Source: Firmicutes bacterium UBA5286 (GTDB lineage Bacteria > Bacillota > Proteinivoracia > UBA4975). Taken from it: a stretch of DNA of 64,000 bases. The DNA is taken from assembly GCA_002408465.1 (NCBI GenBank), contig DHSM01000028.1, forward strand, positions 68,819 through 132,818, read 5' to 3'. The stretch's first letter is position 1; the number at the start of each line of letters is the position of its first letter. This document shows positions 33,096-41,717 of this stretch, one piece after another. The notes beneath the pieces were generated by a model. The model was not told the DNA's origin. It searched no databases and saw only the letters and a list, made by a program, of their open reading frames with translations. A program made the position numbers and the translations under genes.

Positions 33096-34256
33096 CTACA
33101 GGCTTTCTTCTGAAGAATCCGAGGATAAACTATAACTCATGTTGATCGAAGTCGGCGCCCCCGGATCAATATATCCTGTATCCACAAAGCCCACCTTCTG
33201 ATAGACATGAATAGCAGCAAGATCTTTCCGTTCTACACAGAGATCAACCCGGGGGTATTTTCCCTCGGCTTTTAGTTCTTGCAGAAGCAAATGCAGTGCA
33301 GCCTGTCCATATCCCTTATTCTGATGGTGCTGATCTATTAGGAGTTCCTGCAAGTCATAACAGGCCGGCTCTTCATCAAGATCACGGACCAGCAAAACGC
33401 CTACAGCCTTTTCCCCCGCATAGACCGCCAAGGCCAGGGCTCTGTCAGCGCGATACACATAAGCGCGCGCCAATATTTCCAGGGCATCACTGATGAAATT
33501 ACCTTGATCGGGAGCATGTTCAATCCGGGCAATGTCCAGCCAATTATCTTCTTCGATTGTACGCAGCGAGATTATTTCCTTCGGACTCCTTTTTACCGAG
33601 AGAATTCCTGAACAGTAAGAAAACCGTTCGAACTCAATCAGGAGACCCGGGAACCATTGACGAACCTTCGCGGCAAGCAAATAGTTTTCTTCCTCGTCCC
33701 ATAAATCCGCATCCGCTTTCTGAGCGTAAGCCATTTCTTGTTCGGTTTCCGTCATGACATCGCCGATCAGCAGACAACCTTCCGATTTCAGATGCATAAG
33801 CAGCTGCGCGATTAGCTTTTGCTGTTCACGATCACCCAAATGATGAATGGCGTAGTTACAGAGAATCACGTCATATTGCTGGTTTTCTATTACTGGGGGC
33901 AATCCATTAGAAAAATCCCATTGGCTGAGGCGGGCCGCCGGCATCAATTTGCGGGCTTCTGCAAGCATTGAGTCTGAAAAGTCAAGGCCTGTAATCTGGC
34001 ATCCCCCATCAGCCAACCTGCGGGACAGCTTGCCCGTTCCAATCCCCACATCTAAAATTGCCTTGCCTGCAGCAGGCTGCACAAGCTCAACAAGCCGATC
34101 CATGATTTGGTTATAGGCAGCAAAAGGATAGCGCTTATCGGCGTCGCTCTCTTGCACATCGACATCATAGTTAGCTGACCACTGATCAAATCCATTGGCG
34201 TCCATTGATTTGGACTGTGACAATTTTGGTTTCGTGTTTTTCTGATTAGTACTCAA
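33096..34256 (-). CDS. Fusion of a class I methyltransferase and a GNAT acetyltransferase
   Basis: A 386-residue two-domain protein. Residues 20-220 are a Rossmann methyltransferase with the SAM motif ILDVGIGTGKLSRRL near 68, GLDFSDSML, and CNYAIHHL. Residues about 230-375 are a GNAT domain with DLQELLIDQHHQNKGYGQAAL (acetyl-CoA loop) and IHVYQKVGFVDTG. Fusion of the two is unusual. TTG start at 34256 has AAGGAG nine bases upstream. A leader peptide and hairpin lie before it, a layout seen in inducible antibiotic-resistance genes; a resistance or self-protection role is inferred. Confidence 0.82.
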   Translation of the reverse strand: MSTNQKNTKPKLSQSKSMDANGFDQWSANYDVDVQESDADKRYPFAAYNQIMDRLVELVQPAAGKAILDVGIGTGKLSRRLADGGCQITGLDFSDSMLAEARKLMPAARLSQWDFSNGLPPVIENQQYDVILCNYAIHHLGDREQQKLIAQLLMHLKSEGCLLIGDVMTETEQEMAYAQKADADLWDEEENYLLAAKVRQWFPGLLIEFERFSYCSGILSVKRSPKEIISLRTIEEDNWLDIARIEHAPDQGNFISDALEILARAYVYRADRALALAVYAGEKAVGVLLVRDLDEEPACYDLQELLIDQHHQNKGYGQAALHLLLQELKAEGKYPRVDLCVERKDLAAIHVYQKVGFVDTGYIDPGAPTSINMSYSLSSDSSEESL

Positions 34257-34280
34257 ATCTAATTCTCCTTACTCGTATTA

Positions 34281-34308
34281 GGAGATAGATTATCTGCGTG
34301 CTATCTCC
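34281..34308 (-). promoter_or_regulatory. Hairpin overlapping the end of the leader peptide
   Basis: GGAGATAG and CTATCTCC form an eight-bp stem that covers the last codons and stop of the leader peptide frame and ends about 10 bases before the ribosome site of the methyltransferase-GNAT gene. A ribosome stalled on the leader would open it. Confidence 0.55.
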
Positions 34309-34343
34309 ACCCACGCTGTCAAAGCTTTCACCATGTTTTCCAT
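34290..34343 (-). CDS. Leader peptide of the methyltransferase-GNAT gene
   Basis: A 17-residue frame, MENMVKALTAWVEIARR, starts at an ATG behind GCAGGAGGATG and ends 33 bases before the next gene. The strong ribosome site and the hairpin over its 3' end support real translation. It is probably a regulatory leader; no function of the peptide itself is known. Confidence 0.6.
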   Translation of the reverse strand: MENMVKALTAWVEIARR

Positions 34344-34781
34344 AAAAATCATCCTCCTGCAGTTCTTGTTATGTAAACGCTTATTGGTCTCTTAAGCCCA
34401 AGTATCTGGTAGGCTTGTCCAGTGCTTTATTATACCATCTTGCTGGGGCTGGGGTAATGGCAAGGATTAGCATGGCCTGCTACTGTCCCGGCAAATATCA
34501 GGATAACTTTGATACATGGAGTCCATGAAACTCGGAGTCCAGATCTTTGACAGCGAAGGCAAAGGCTCGTGGTTTTCGGACCAACCGTGACAAAAGGAGT
34601 TGCACAACATGCAACCCCTTTTTAGTGACATCTTAATTAGTCAGCACCCCAAGACTGATTTACATTACGGCGGTGCCCAATCTTAACATTTATGACTGTG
34701 GGATTCAGGCCATCCGGCCGCACCCACAGCATTTCCGCAGGCAGGGTTACGGCTTTGCCTCAAACGAGAAACAGGGTAGAC
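34344..34781. other. Gap between the methyltransferase-GNAT leader and the ABC-F gene
   Basis: It holds the extended -10 promoter TGGTATAAT near 34430 (minus strand), the hairpin at 34592-34622 and a minus-strand frame open at 34637-34759 (for example PAEMLWVRPDGLNPTVI) that may be the tail of a lost gene. A 24-codon plus-strand frame near 34517 has no ribosome site. Nothing else could be supported. Confidence 0.4.
34592..34622. terminator. Bidirectional terminator-like hairpin
   Basis: AAAAGG-A-GTTGC pairs with GCAAC-C-CCTTTT around a seven-base loop. A-rich and T-rich flanks permit use in both directions. Confidence 0.6.
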
Positions 34782-36233
34782 TTATGACCTAGCCAATTTC
34801 AGTTGCTGGTCCTCAATAACATATATGCAATCCGACACATTATCCAAAAATACCTGGTCATGGGAAACCAGCACAACTGTGCCCTCATACCACTTGATAA
34901 ACTGCTCCAAGGCCTGAATGCAGAATACATCCAAAAAGGTGGTGGGTTCATCCAGGAAGAGGATATTATACCTTCCCAGAAACAACTGACATAAGGCAAG
35001 CCGAACCGCCTCACCGCCGCTTAAATCCCGGACATCCTTGCGCAGATCATTGCCGCGAAAATTCATGGCATGAAGAACTGAACGGATTTTGCTTTCCTTA
35101 TAGTAGCTGCAGGCTTCCATATAGGCCAGCACGGATTTGCTCTCGGTAAAATGGTAGCCCCTTTGCGCGTAGTCCCCAATGACAGCCTTAGGTGACATGG
35201 TTATTCCTTCCCCCTGCTTGAGGATATGACGGAGGAGAGTTGTCTTCCCCGCCCCGTTATTTCCCGTAATCGCCAGGGTGCTCCCCAGGGGGAACTGGAA
35301 ATTGGCGTTCCGAAGCAGAACCTTATCCCCTGCTCTCAGAGTTACATCCTCCCCAATTATGGGAAACTTGTTGTGCAGCACTAATGTCTGCCCTTGGTGA
35401 AAATAAATTGTGCCCTCTCTTTCCGGAGCATCGATTGTTTCCATTTGCTCCACCCGCTGCTCAAGAGCCTTGGCCCCCCGCTGCATGGCCTTTTGCACAG
35501 TTCCCTTGGATTTCGTCTTCGACAGCCTGCTGGGAGCCTCGGTTTTGCCTTTAATTCCCCGGGTAATCTTTTTGGCCTTCTTCATCTTGTCCTCTGCCGC
35601 ACTCAAGAGGCGGTTTTTTTCTTGCACATACTCCTCGTGCAGCTCCAGTTGCCGCTGAAGTTGGAGTTCTTTTTGAGTAACATAATCTGAATAGTTGCCC
35701 GTATACTCTATTACCCTGCCATCCTCGACTTCCCAGATCTTTGCTACCAGTTCGTCCAGCACATGGCGATCATGGCTGACCAGCACTAAAGCCCCATAGT
35801 AGCAGGCCAATTCATCAATGAAGAACTGCGTACCCCTGACGTCCAGGTGGGTCGTTGGCTCATCTAAGAGCAGTCCCTCATGAAAGGTGCTAAACAGCTG
35901 GGCCAATTTCAGCCGCGTCTGCTCACCGCCGCTGAGACAATCCAAATCTGTATTAGGAACAGCCAGCTTTGCCGTTAGTTCGTAATCAGCTTCATCATTA
36001 TCTGGCGGGGTAAGCTGATCGAAGCAGACAAAGTCCGCAAATCGATGTACCTTCCCCTTATCCGGAGATATAAGCCCAGCCATCAGTTTCAGGAGCGTAC
36101 TCTTCCCCGCCCCATTCTTGCCGACTATGCCAATGCGGTCAAACTGATGCACCGCCAGCCGGGGAATATCTAAAATCAACCGGTCCAGAAAGGAAATCTC
36201 CACATCAACCAGTTCAAGGCATACTTTATCCAT
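34782..36233 (-). CDS. ABC-F family ATPase, ribosome-protection type
   Basis: A 483-residue soluble protein with two ABC domains and no membrane part. Domain 1 has GKNGAGKSTLLKL near 40, LSGGEQTRLKLAQL near 101 and LLLDEPTTHLD. A charged linker (about 200-300) includes KKAKKITRGIKGK. Domain 2 has GNNGAGKTTLLR near 330, LSGGEAVRLALCQL near 405 and LFLDEPTTFLD. This layout matches ABC-F proteins that remove macrolide-, lincosamide- or pleuromutilin-type drugs from ribosomes. The ATG at 36233 has GGAGG upstream; the frame is open back to 36311. The leader peptide and attenuator upstream support antibiotic-induced expression. Confidence 0.87.
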   Translation of the reverse strand: MDKVCLELVDVEISFLDRLILDIPRLAVHQFDRIGIVGKNGAGKSTLLKLMAGLISPDKGKVHRFADFVCFDQLTPPDNDEADYELTAKLAVPNTDLDCLSGGEQTRLKLAQLFSTFHEGLLLDEPTTHLDVRGTQFFIDELACYYGALVLVSHDRHVLDELVAKIWEVEDGRVIEYTGNYSDYVTQKELQLQRQLELHEEYVQEKNRLLSAAEDKMKKAKKITRGIKGKTEAPSRLSKTKSKGTVQKAMQRGAKALEQRVEQMETIDAPEREGTIYFHQGQTLVLHNKFPIIGEDVTLRAGDKVLLRNANFQFPLGSTLAITGNNGAGKTTLLRHILKQGEGITMSPKAVIGDYAQRGYHFTESKSVLAYMEACSYYKESKIRSVLHAMNFRGNDLRKDVRDLSGGEAVRLALCQLFLGRYNILFLDEPTTFLDVFCIQALEQFIKWYEGTVVLVSHDQVFLDNVSDCIYVIEDQQLKLARS

Positions 36234-36240
36234 TGTCCAT

Positions 36241-36315
36241 AACCTCCAGCAAATAAGGATTTTAAAACCACAGATCAAGGACTGTGGTTTTGAGTAAGGG
36301 AAAAAGCCCATCCTT
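36241..36315 (-). promoter_or_regulatory. Second hairpin region of the ABC-F leader
   Basis: On the minus strand AATAAGGAT and ATCCTTATT form an outer stem, with AAAACCACAG/CTGTGGTTTT inside. The outer stem ends close to the ABC-F ribosome site, so it may limit translation initiation. Confidence 0.5.
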
Positions 36316-36370
36316 ATTAAGCAGGTTTGGTGGACAGTCTTCTCTGTATTTCCGAAATACCAAATAAAAT

Positions 36371-36393
36371 AAGGCAGAAATCTGCCTTCATCT
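36371..36393 (-). terminator. Attenuator terminator in the ABC-F leader
   Basis: On the minus strand AAGGCAGA pairs with TCTGCCTT (short loop) and TATTTTATTT follows. It lies between promoter and gene, after the leader peptide. Confidence 0.6.
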
Positions 36394-36487
36394 CATTTTA
36401 AATTGGCGAAAATGAGGGTAGTTAAAAAAGGACAGACTGATTCCCATTACTCTGTAAACACAAACAGAGCCTTTGAAACGTATTTAA

Positions 36488-36529
36488 TTAACGGTTCAAA
36501 GATAGGAAGCGCAGCCTGATATAAAACAT
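36488..36529 (-). CDS. Leader peptide of the ABC-F gene
   Basis: A 13-residue frame, MFYIRLRFLSLNR, starts at an ATG with AAAGGAGGG upstream and lies just after a consensus promoter. Its end overlaps a stem CTTTGAAC/GTTTCAAAG, and the hairpin CTCTGT/ACAGAG and a terminator follow. Short leaders of this kind sense drug-stalled ribosomes for several ABC-F and erm genes. Function here is inferred. Confidence 0.65.
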   Translation of the reverse strand: MFYIRLRFLSLNR

Positions 36530-36559
36530 CTAGAAACCCTCCTTTAAATTACAATATTT

Positions 36560-36588
36560 ATTATAGAACCGCCCAAAAAATCTGTCAA
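36560..36588 (-). promoter_or_regulatory. Promoter of the ABC-F gene
   Basis: Consensus TTGACA (36588-36583) and TATAAT (36565-36560) with exactly 17 bases between, on the minus strand. Confidence 0.88.
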
Positions 36589-36789
36589 GTTTTCGGCAAT
36601 TTCCTGTCCTTTCTCCTTTAATTCTACTGTTAATTAATAAAGACATTACGTATATACATAATCCCTCAAGTCCGCAAATACTTATCAGATGAACAGCGAC
36701 GCATACTTTAGCGACAGTAATCTGCTATACTGGAACTGATGAATTTCTTGAGTTTTCTTGCCATTCATCCTCATGAAAGGAAGAGAAGA

Positions 36790-38517
36790 ATGAAACTTCT
36801 GGCTTTGTTAAGAACAGGATTATTTAGTCTTTATCAAAGCGTTAAGCGCTTTCCCCTCACTATTTTCCTCACCACCGCAACCACTGTCCTATTAATTATA
36901 ACCTCAAGAGTGGATGGGGCGACGACAATCGAGACCCTTGGCCGCTTGGCCATGGCAACTGCCCTGGGAGTCCCAATAACACTGTCTATCGCCTTGGCCT
37001 TTGAACGGATGAAGTCTTCAAGAGCTGCTGAGTATGGCAGTTACGCCCTGGCTTTCTGTCTCCTTATCCTTTACTATTTCTTTTTGCTGCCGGAATTCGG
37101 CATGGTCCCCATTACCAGGTATATCGCTGTTACCATCGCTTTGTATTTGGCCTTCCTTTTTGTGCCTTACTTCTTTAACCGTTCAGGCTTTGAGATGTAT
37201 GTAATTAAAGTCCTGAGCAAGTTATTGGTAACCGCGATTTACTCCGCTATTCTCTTTGCGGGTTTGGCACTAACTCTCCTGACCATTGATCTCTTACTGG
37301 GAATAAACGTATCCTTTACTTTTTACACCAATGTCTGGCTTGTAGTCGCAGGTGTTTTCGCCCCCTGCTTCTTTCTGGCCGGGTTGCCCGCAATAAATCA
37401 GGACATAGAAAAAGAGACTTATCCCGCTGTGCTGAAAGTCCTGCTCTTGTACATTGTCATGCCCATAATCCTGACCTATACGGTTATCCTCTATATTTAT
37501 TTCCTCAAGACCCTGTTCACGCTGAAATGGCCCGAGGGGACGGTATCCCATCTGGTCCTCTGGTATTCCGTGTTCAGTGCAGGAGTCATTTTCCTTGTCT
37601 ATCCTCTTGTGCGAGACAATAAGTTCGTCAAATTTTTTACCGCTTGGTTCCCCAAGCTAGTCCTGCCGGCGATTATGGTAATGTTTATGGCCATCGCAGT
37701 CCGCATAAATGCCTACGGATTTACCGAAAACAGATATTTTGTTGTCGCCCTGGGAGTATGGATATTTGGGGTCATGCTCTACTACAGTCTGGCCAAAAAA
37801 TTCAAAAACATTGTCCTGCCGGTGTCTCTGGCTCTGGTTGCCCTGCTGGCGGTTATGGGTCCCTGGAGCGCCTACTCAGTGTCCAGGAACAGCCAGAATA
37901 GGCGGTTTGAGACTTTAGCAGCTGAGTACAACATGGTAAACGGCAATACCCTGCAAAAGCCGGACCGGGAAATAGCTCTCGAAGATAAGAAAACTATTAT
38001 CAGCATCCTGGAGTATTTTGAAAGATCTCATAGTCTAAGGGAGGTCAGACTTCTCCCGTCAAACTTTGAGTTAATCAACATGGAACAGGTCTTCGGTTTC
38101 TCCCGAGAGAATATCTGGGCAATCCCCGGCAAGCAGGTATATTTCCACCTCCATACCCAGGTAAAATCGCTGGATGTACGGGATTACGACCTTCTGCTCA
38201 ATTCAGATAACCTGAGACAAGAAGCCATCACTGTTGGTACGCTCACAGTGAAGTATTCACCAGAGGATATGGAACTGAAGGTATTGGGCGGGAACCAAGA
38301 GCTGTATGCAAATAGCTTGCAGAGATTTGCGGAACAAGTTGTCGAAAGACACGGCGCCGCTTCCCTGGAACTCCCAGTGGAAGATGTGACCTTCGTTGAG
38401 GAAAACGAGAACATCCGGATGAAGTTAATTTTCACGAGAATCACTGGTGTAAATGAAGCCAACCAGATAACCTTTGACGACTTAGGGTTCTACCTGCTGT
38501 TGAAAATTAAGCACTAA
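36790..38517 (+). CDS. DUF4153 membrane protein
   Basis: About 575 residues. The N-terminal 380 residues hold some twelve membrane segments (for example DGATTIETLGRLAMATALGVPI and later LTIDLLLGINVSFTFYTNVW). The C-terminal 190 residues are soluble and predicted extracytoplasmic. The layout matches DUF4153 proteins, whose function is unknown. The ATG at 36790 is preferred because GGAAGAGAAG precedes it; an in-frame ATG at 36739 has no clear ribosome site. It is monocistronic with a hairpin after the stop. Confidence 0.8.
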   Translation: MKLLALLRTGLFSLYQSVKRFPLTIFLTTATTVLLIITSRVDGATTIETLGRLAMATALGVPITLSIALAFERMKSSRAAEYGSYALAFCLLILYYFFLLPEFGMVPITRYIAVTIALYLAFLFVPYFFNRSGFEMYVIKVLSKLLVTAIYSAILFAGLALTLLTIDLLLGINVSFTFYTNVWLVVAGVFAPCFFLAGLPAINQDIEKETYPAVLKVLLLYIVMPIILTYTVILYIYFLKTLFTLKWPEGTVSHLVLWYSVFSAGVIFLVYPLVRDNKFVKFFTAWFPKLVLPAIMVMFMAIAVRINAYGFTENRYFVVALGVWIFGVMLYYSLAKKFKNIVLPVSLALVALLAVMGPWSAYSVSRNSQNRRFETLAAEYNMVNGNTLQKPDREIALEDKKTIISILEYFERSHSLREVRLLPSNFELINMEQVFGFSRENIWAIPGKQVYFHLHTQVKSLDVRDYDLLLNSDNLRQEAITVGTLTVKYSPEDMELKVLGGNQELYANSLQRFAEQVVERHGAASLELPVEDVTFVEENENIRMKLIFTRITGVNEANQITFDDLGFYLLLKIKH

Positions 38518-38529
38518 AAGGCAGCATTG

Positions 38530-38562
38530 CCCATGGCTAACTCCTCCGCTAGCCATGGGCAT
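38530..38562 (+). terminator. Terminator of the DUF4153 gene
   Basis: TGCCCATGGCTA and TAGCCATGGGCA form a 12-bp stem, 13 bases past the stop. The T-run is weak. Confidence 0.6.
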
Positions 38563-38567
38563 AATTG

Positions 38568-38915
38568 TTATCCTGAGAATGAACGCTCTTGGAAATAATA
38601 GGGGTTTGCTAATTGCTCTCCCCATATAGTTGTCGCCATATTAAACATTGCTTTGGCATGAATTCTATCATGCCATAAAAACCGCCTCAGTAATTTCGCC
38701 AAAGACCAGTACTCTCCATAACTGCCTCTTATCACTGGCTGGGTTAAAAAATCTCGCACGCCTTCAATTTTTTCTAAACCTAGAAGTCTGCCCGTTAGAA
38801 TATCGGGGTTTGAATCCAGTTTTACTCCGATTTCATTAAAGTAATAGGAGTTCACCTGATTCATCCGCATTCCGGGTCTGCAGCAATTATAACAGGAGTC
38901 ACCGCCTCCCTGCAC
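38568..38915 (-). CDS. Small protein of unknown function
   Basis: A protein of up to 115 residues. It has a Cys-rich N-terminus (DSCYNCCRPG) and a conserved-looking core: QVNSYYFNEIGVKLDSNPDI, RGSYGEYWSLAKLLRRFLWHDRIHAKAMF. The HDRIHAKAM stretch could bind a metal. The start is uncertain: GTG at 38915 or an internal ATG near 38870. No partner gene is adjacent on the same strand. Confidence 0.55.
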   Translation of the reverse strand: MQGGGDSCYNCCRPGMRMNQVNSYYFNEIGVKLDSNPDILTGRLLGLEKIEGVRDFLTQPVIRGSYGEYWSLAKLLRRFLWHDRIHAKAMFNMATTIWGEQLANPYYFQERSFSG

Positions 38916-38982
38916 TCTGTGTCAACTCCACAAATTCTTTCTAAATAGTTATTACTTGCAGCACAATCAGCTTCCGGAACTA

Positions 38983-39012
38983 GAAAGCCCTGCGCTAATT
39001 GGCAGGGCTATT
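38983..39012 (-). terminator. Terminator of the helical-barrel protein gene
   Basis: AGCCCTGC pairs with GCAGGGCT around an eight-base loop a few bases after the stop at 39019, with TTTCT on the minus strand. Confidence 0.7.
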
Positions 39013-39018
39013 GTAATA

Positions 39019-40698
39019 TTACTGAACAGGTTCCTCACGCCTTTTATGTTGATAATAGCTGCAGTATCCTGACAAATTATGTTCTATGTCATCTATGCGC
39101 ACTCTAAAGGAGTGATGGCGGATGAAAAACCCCCAGAGAATGTGTTTGGGAACTTTAAAATACATGGCCACTTCCGGAAACAAGAGACCATTCAACTGCT
39201 GTTCCAGCCGGTAATTAATGGCGGCATCCAGCTTTTCTTCGTCAAATTCACTTATTTGGTCAACGAACATGCTCTTTTCCTTGCAGTAATCTATAAGCTT
39301 TCTAGTGGCCATTAATAATTCCAACAGGGTTGCAAAAGTTGTCTCGCGGCTGAGACAAAAATCGAGAATTCCCTGGGCATTCTTAAGGTTAAATCCCAGA
39401 TACTCTTTTTCAGGTTTATGTAAAAACAATTCATAGGAGCAATAACTCAGCCAATGGTCATTATGTCGCCAGTATTTGTTAGCAATAAAATGGCTGAAGG
39501 CTTTCTCTACAATCTGCAGCATCTTTGGCTGCTTATCCAGGGCATATGCACGCATAAGGGCGAAAGCAGCTTCACCATCATAATATGTGGTCCGATGAGC
39601 ATCTCGCACTGACAGGTCCGGGAAGTTCAACACATGCACAAATTGACCGTTGTCATTTTGAAAGTACTCTATTCCATCCACCAAGCTTTTAATAACTGAG
39701 AGGAATTTGTCATCGCCGAATACCTCTGTGTACTTTGTAAGGGCCAGGATAGCTACAGCATTGGCTCCTAGTTTAATGGAATTATTCTCAGTTCGTTCCA
39801 CCACAAATCCCCGTTCCACCCCCTGGCCATCCCTGACCTGCTTAACCCCCTTTTGAACAAGATACCCCAAGGCTAACTTAATCGACTCTGTCAGTCTTTC
39901 GGATTTTACAGCTTCATAGGCTTCAATCATCGAGTAGGCAGTGCTTGCGTGGCGCAAGATATTATAGTGTTCAATTTCCCTATCAAAGCATGGGAAGTAT
40001 CCATACCTGAAGGCCCCGCTTTTTTGTACCTGCTCACAAAGGTACTCAGAGGATTTTTCAATAATACAACGTAAATTATTCTTATCCAGATCAACGAATC
40101 TCCGTCCATTGTTCAACCAATTGCTGCATAATGAATAACATTGGTTTCCGTCGTGAAAGGCGCTTTCTGTCATAAAGGTGTAAACCTTTTGTACGACATC
40201 GCTGCCCAGCAGGAGATTGAGGCCGGTGTTGCGCTTAACATAGAAATTGATGTTCTTCCAGGCTAGGGTCTTGGCAGAATCCCGGGGATTCTCATAGATG
40301 AATACGTTTGCGTTTACCTCTTGTTCCAGGAAGGCAATTTTAAACCGCTTATCAAAAGCAATGCCTTCTCGAAAGTAGTTAATCTTGATCTGGGAAATGT
40401 ACTTGAGAAAGTCGGGCAAGGTGTATTCTTTGATGGAAGTGACAACATCGGCCTTAATCCAGACAGGAATGAGCTTTAACTTGCTGACCTTTTTTCCCAT
40501 CACTGTAACTGCATTCCCCCATGCTGCATCAAAAGAATCCCCAATCCCGTTGCATACATAGGCTCTTTGTTCCGGGTTGCCGAAGGAGAAAAATACAACA
40601 TGTTTTTTGGTCTCCTCAATTTTTACCCTGGCTGTATTTCGCAGACACAGATTTTTCTTTAGCTCAGCTAATTGTCGTTGCAAATTAACATCTCTCAT
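39019..40698 (-). CDS. Alpha/alpha-barrel (six-hairpin glycosidase-like) protein
   Basis: A 559-residue protein. Residues 1-190 are a mixed domain with AYVCNGIGDSFDAAWGNAV. Residues 200-480 contain repeated helical hairpins such as NILRHASTAYSMIEAYEAVK, LGANAVAILALTKYTEVFGD and TTYYDGEAAFALMRAYAL, the pattern of six-hairpin toroid enzymes that act on polysaccharides. There is no signal peptide, so it acts in the cytoplasm. ATG follows GGGGGGG. It lies downstream of the surface-protein gene but a hairpin separates them. The substrate and catalytic residues are not known. Confidence 0.6.
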   Translation of the reverse strand: MRDVNLQRQLAELKKNLCLRNTARVKIEETKKHVVFFSFGNPEQRAYVCNGIGDSFDAAWGNAVTVMGKKVSKLKLIPVWIKADVVTSIKEYTLPDFLKYISQIKINYFREGIAFDKRFKIAFLEQEVNANVFIYENPRDSAKTLAWKNINFYVKRNTGLNLLLGSDVVQKVYTFMTESAFHDGNQCYSLCSNWLNNGRRFVDLDKNNLRCIIEKSSEYLCEQVQKSGAFRYGYFPCFDREIEHYNILRHASTAYSMIEAYEAVKSERLTESIKLALGYLVQKGVKQVRDGQGVERGFVVERTENNSIKLGANAVAILALTKYTEVFGDDKFLSVIKSLVDGIEYFQNDNGQFVHVLNFPDLSVRDAHRTTYYDGEAAFALMRAYALDKQPKMLQIVEKAFSHFIANKYWRHNDHWLSYCSYELFLHKPEKEYLGFNLKNAQGILDFCLSRETTFATLLELLMATRKLIDYCKEKSMFVDQISEFDEEKLDAAINYRLEQQLNGLLFPEVAMYFKVPKHILWGFFIRHHSFRVRIDDIEHNLSGYCSYYQHKRREEPVQ

Positions 40699-40721
40699 CT
40701 ATCCCCCCCCAATCATCAAAG

Positions 40722-40745
40722 AAGGGTTGCTTGAGAGCAACCCAA
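40722..40745 (-). terminator. Terminator of the LPQTS surface protein gene
   Basis: GGGTTGC and GCAACCC form a stem 14 bases after the stop, followed on the minus strand by TTCTTTG. Confidence 0.7.
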
Positions 40746-40758
40746 TATGGTTTTGAGT

Positions 40759-41553
40759 TTATGGTTTTTTAAGGGACTTGGCCCACTTTCTTAGCATCAA
40801 GCCAATGCTGCTGAGGAACGAGCCCGTACCGTAAAATAACCACGTACCCGCTGCAGAGGTTTGCGGCAACTCCCAATCAGCGTCGGCATCCGCGTCCGCG
40901 TCGGCGTCAGCATCGGCATCGGCGTCCGCATCTGCATCAGCGTCAGCATCCGAATCGGCGTCAGCATCGGCGTCAGCATCGGCGTCGGAGTCGGCGTCAG
41001 CGTCGGCGTCGCAATCGTCCTGTATTCTGTGACTTAATGTCAAGTGACTGTTCTTGACATCACCCTCGAATTCGAACTCAACATAGGCTGACTGTACTTT
41101 GCCGTATGCATCAATGATTACATCGAAATGCATGGCTCCCTTACCTTGGCCTCCGCCTTCACTTGGAAAATATCCGGGAACAGTAATAGATTGGGTGTCC
41201 CCATGTTCATCGATGTAAACGACAGTAATCGTTCCGCAAAGTAATTTCCCTGAGCCGCCAGGGGTCAATATCCAGTGCCATCCCACGTGTTCAGTGCCAT
41301 CAATCTCATCATTCTCGGAACCCCGTCCTTCCCAATTGATCACTCCCGTGCTCTCCTGCGTTTCAACAGTTTGAACCTGATTCACATCCGGAAGAACATC
41401 GTTGCCCACTGCATCTGCCGTACTAGGTCCCATTAGACGGGATGCCATTGCAGTGCCTAAAATTATCGCCGTAGCTAATTTTCTGCTTCTTGCTTGATTC
41501 CTTTCCCAATTTCTGCTTTGCTGGCCTAACCGCCCAAATAAATCTTTAGTCAT
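40759..41553 (-). CDS. Sortase-anchored surface protein with Asp-Ala repeat
   Basis: A 264-residue protein. The N-terminus (MTKDLFGRLGQQSRNWERNQ) is a long basic lead into a hydrophobic stretch ATAIILGTAMA, an export signal. A beta-rich domain covers about 50-190. Then comes a run of about 23 Asp-Ala or Asp-Ser dipeptides, like the Ser-Asp wall-spanning stalks of staphylococcal adhesins. The C-terminus has LPQTS, a hydrophobic segment and KSLKKP, a sortase signal of the LPxTS kind. ATG at 41553 has GGGGGTGA upstream. No sortase gene is in this window. Confidence 0.82.
   Translation of the reverse strand: MTKDLFGRLGQQSRNWERNQARSRKLATAIILGTAMASRLMGPSTADAVGNDVLPDVNQVQTVETQESTGVINWEGRGSENDEIDGTEHVGWHWILTPGGSGKLLCGTITVVYIDEHGDTQSITVPGYFPSEGGGQGKGAMHFDVIIDAYGKVQSAYVEFEFEGDVKNSHLTLSHRIQDDCDADADADSDADADADADADSDADADADADADADADADADADADADWELPQTSAAGTWLFYGTGSFLSSIGLMLRKWAKSLKKP
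40876..41013 (-). repeat. Tandem six-base repeat coding Asp-Ala
   Basis: About 23 copies of GAYGCN on the minus strand, with a few GAYTCC units for Asp-Ser. Copy number is likely to vary between strains. Confidence 0.88.
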
Positions 41554-41648
41554 GAAATTCACCCCCACTAAAAGTAGGAACACCAATACCAGATTTTATG
41601 AGTGGAAGGTGATGGTTATGTAAAAAAAATAAAATATTGTTAAATGCA

Positions 41649-41692
41649 TTAAGAGGCCATCATGCCTGTGATTCCAGGCAAAATGGCCTCTT
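41649..41692 (-). terminator. Terminator after the small membrane protein gene
   Basis: AGAGGCCAT pairs with ATGGCCTCT around an inner TGCCTG/CAGGCA hairpin. It separates the gene at 41718 from the surface-protein gene. Confidence 0.65.
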
Positions 41693-41717
41693 CCTTTTTC
41701 AGTTTCCCCTAACAGCT

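Noticed and set aside
34517..34591. Short plus-strand frame MESMKLGVQIFDSEGKG
   Set aside because: No ribosome site and no similarity recognised; retained only as a remark on the gap.
40876..41013. CRISPR array or minisatellite
   Set aside because: The repeat unit is six bases, has no spacers and is read in frame as Asp-Ala within a surface protein.
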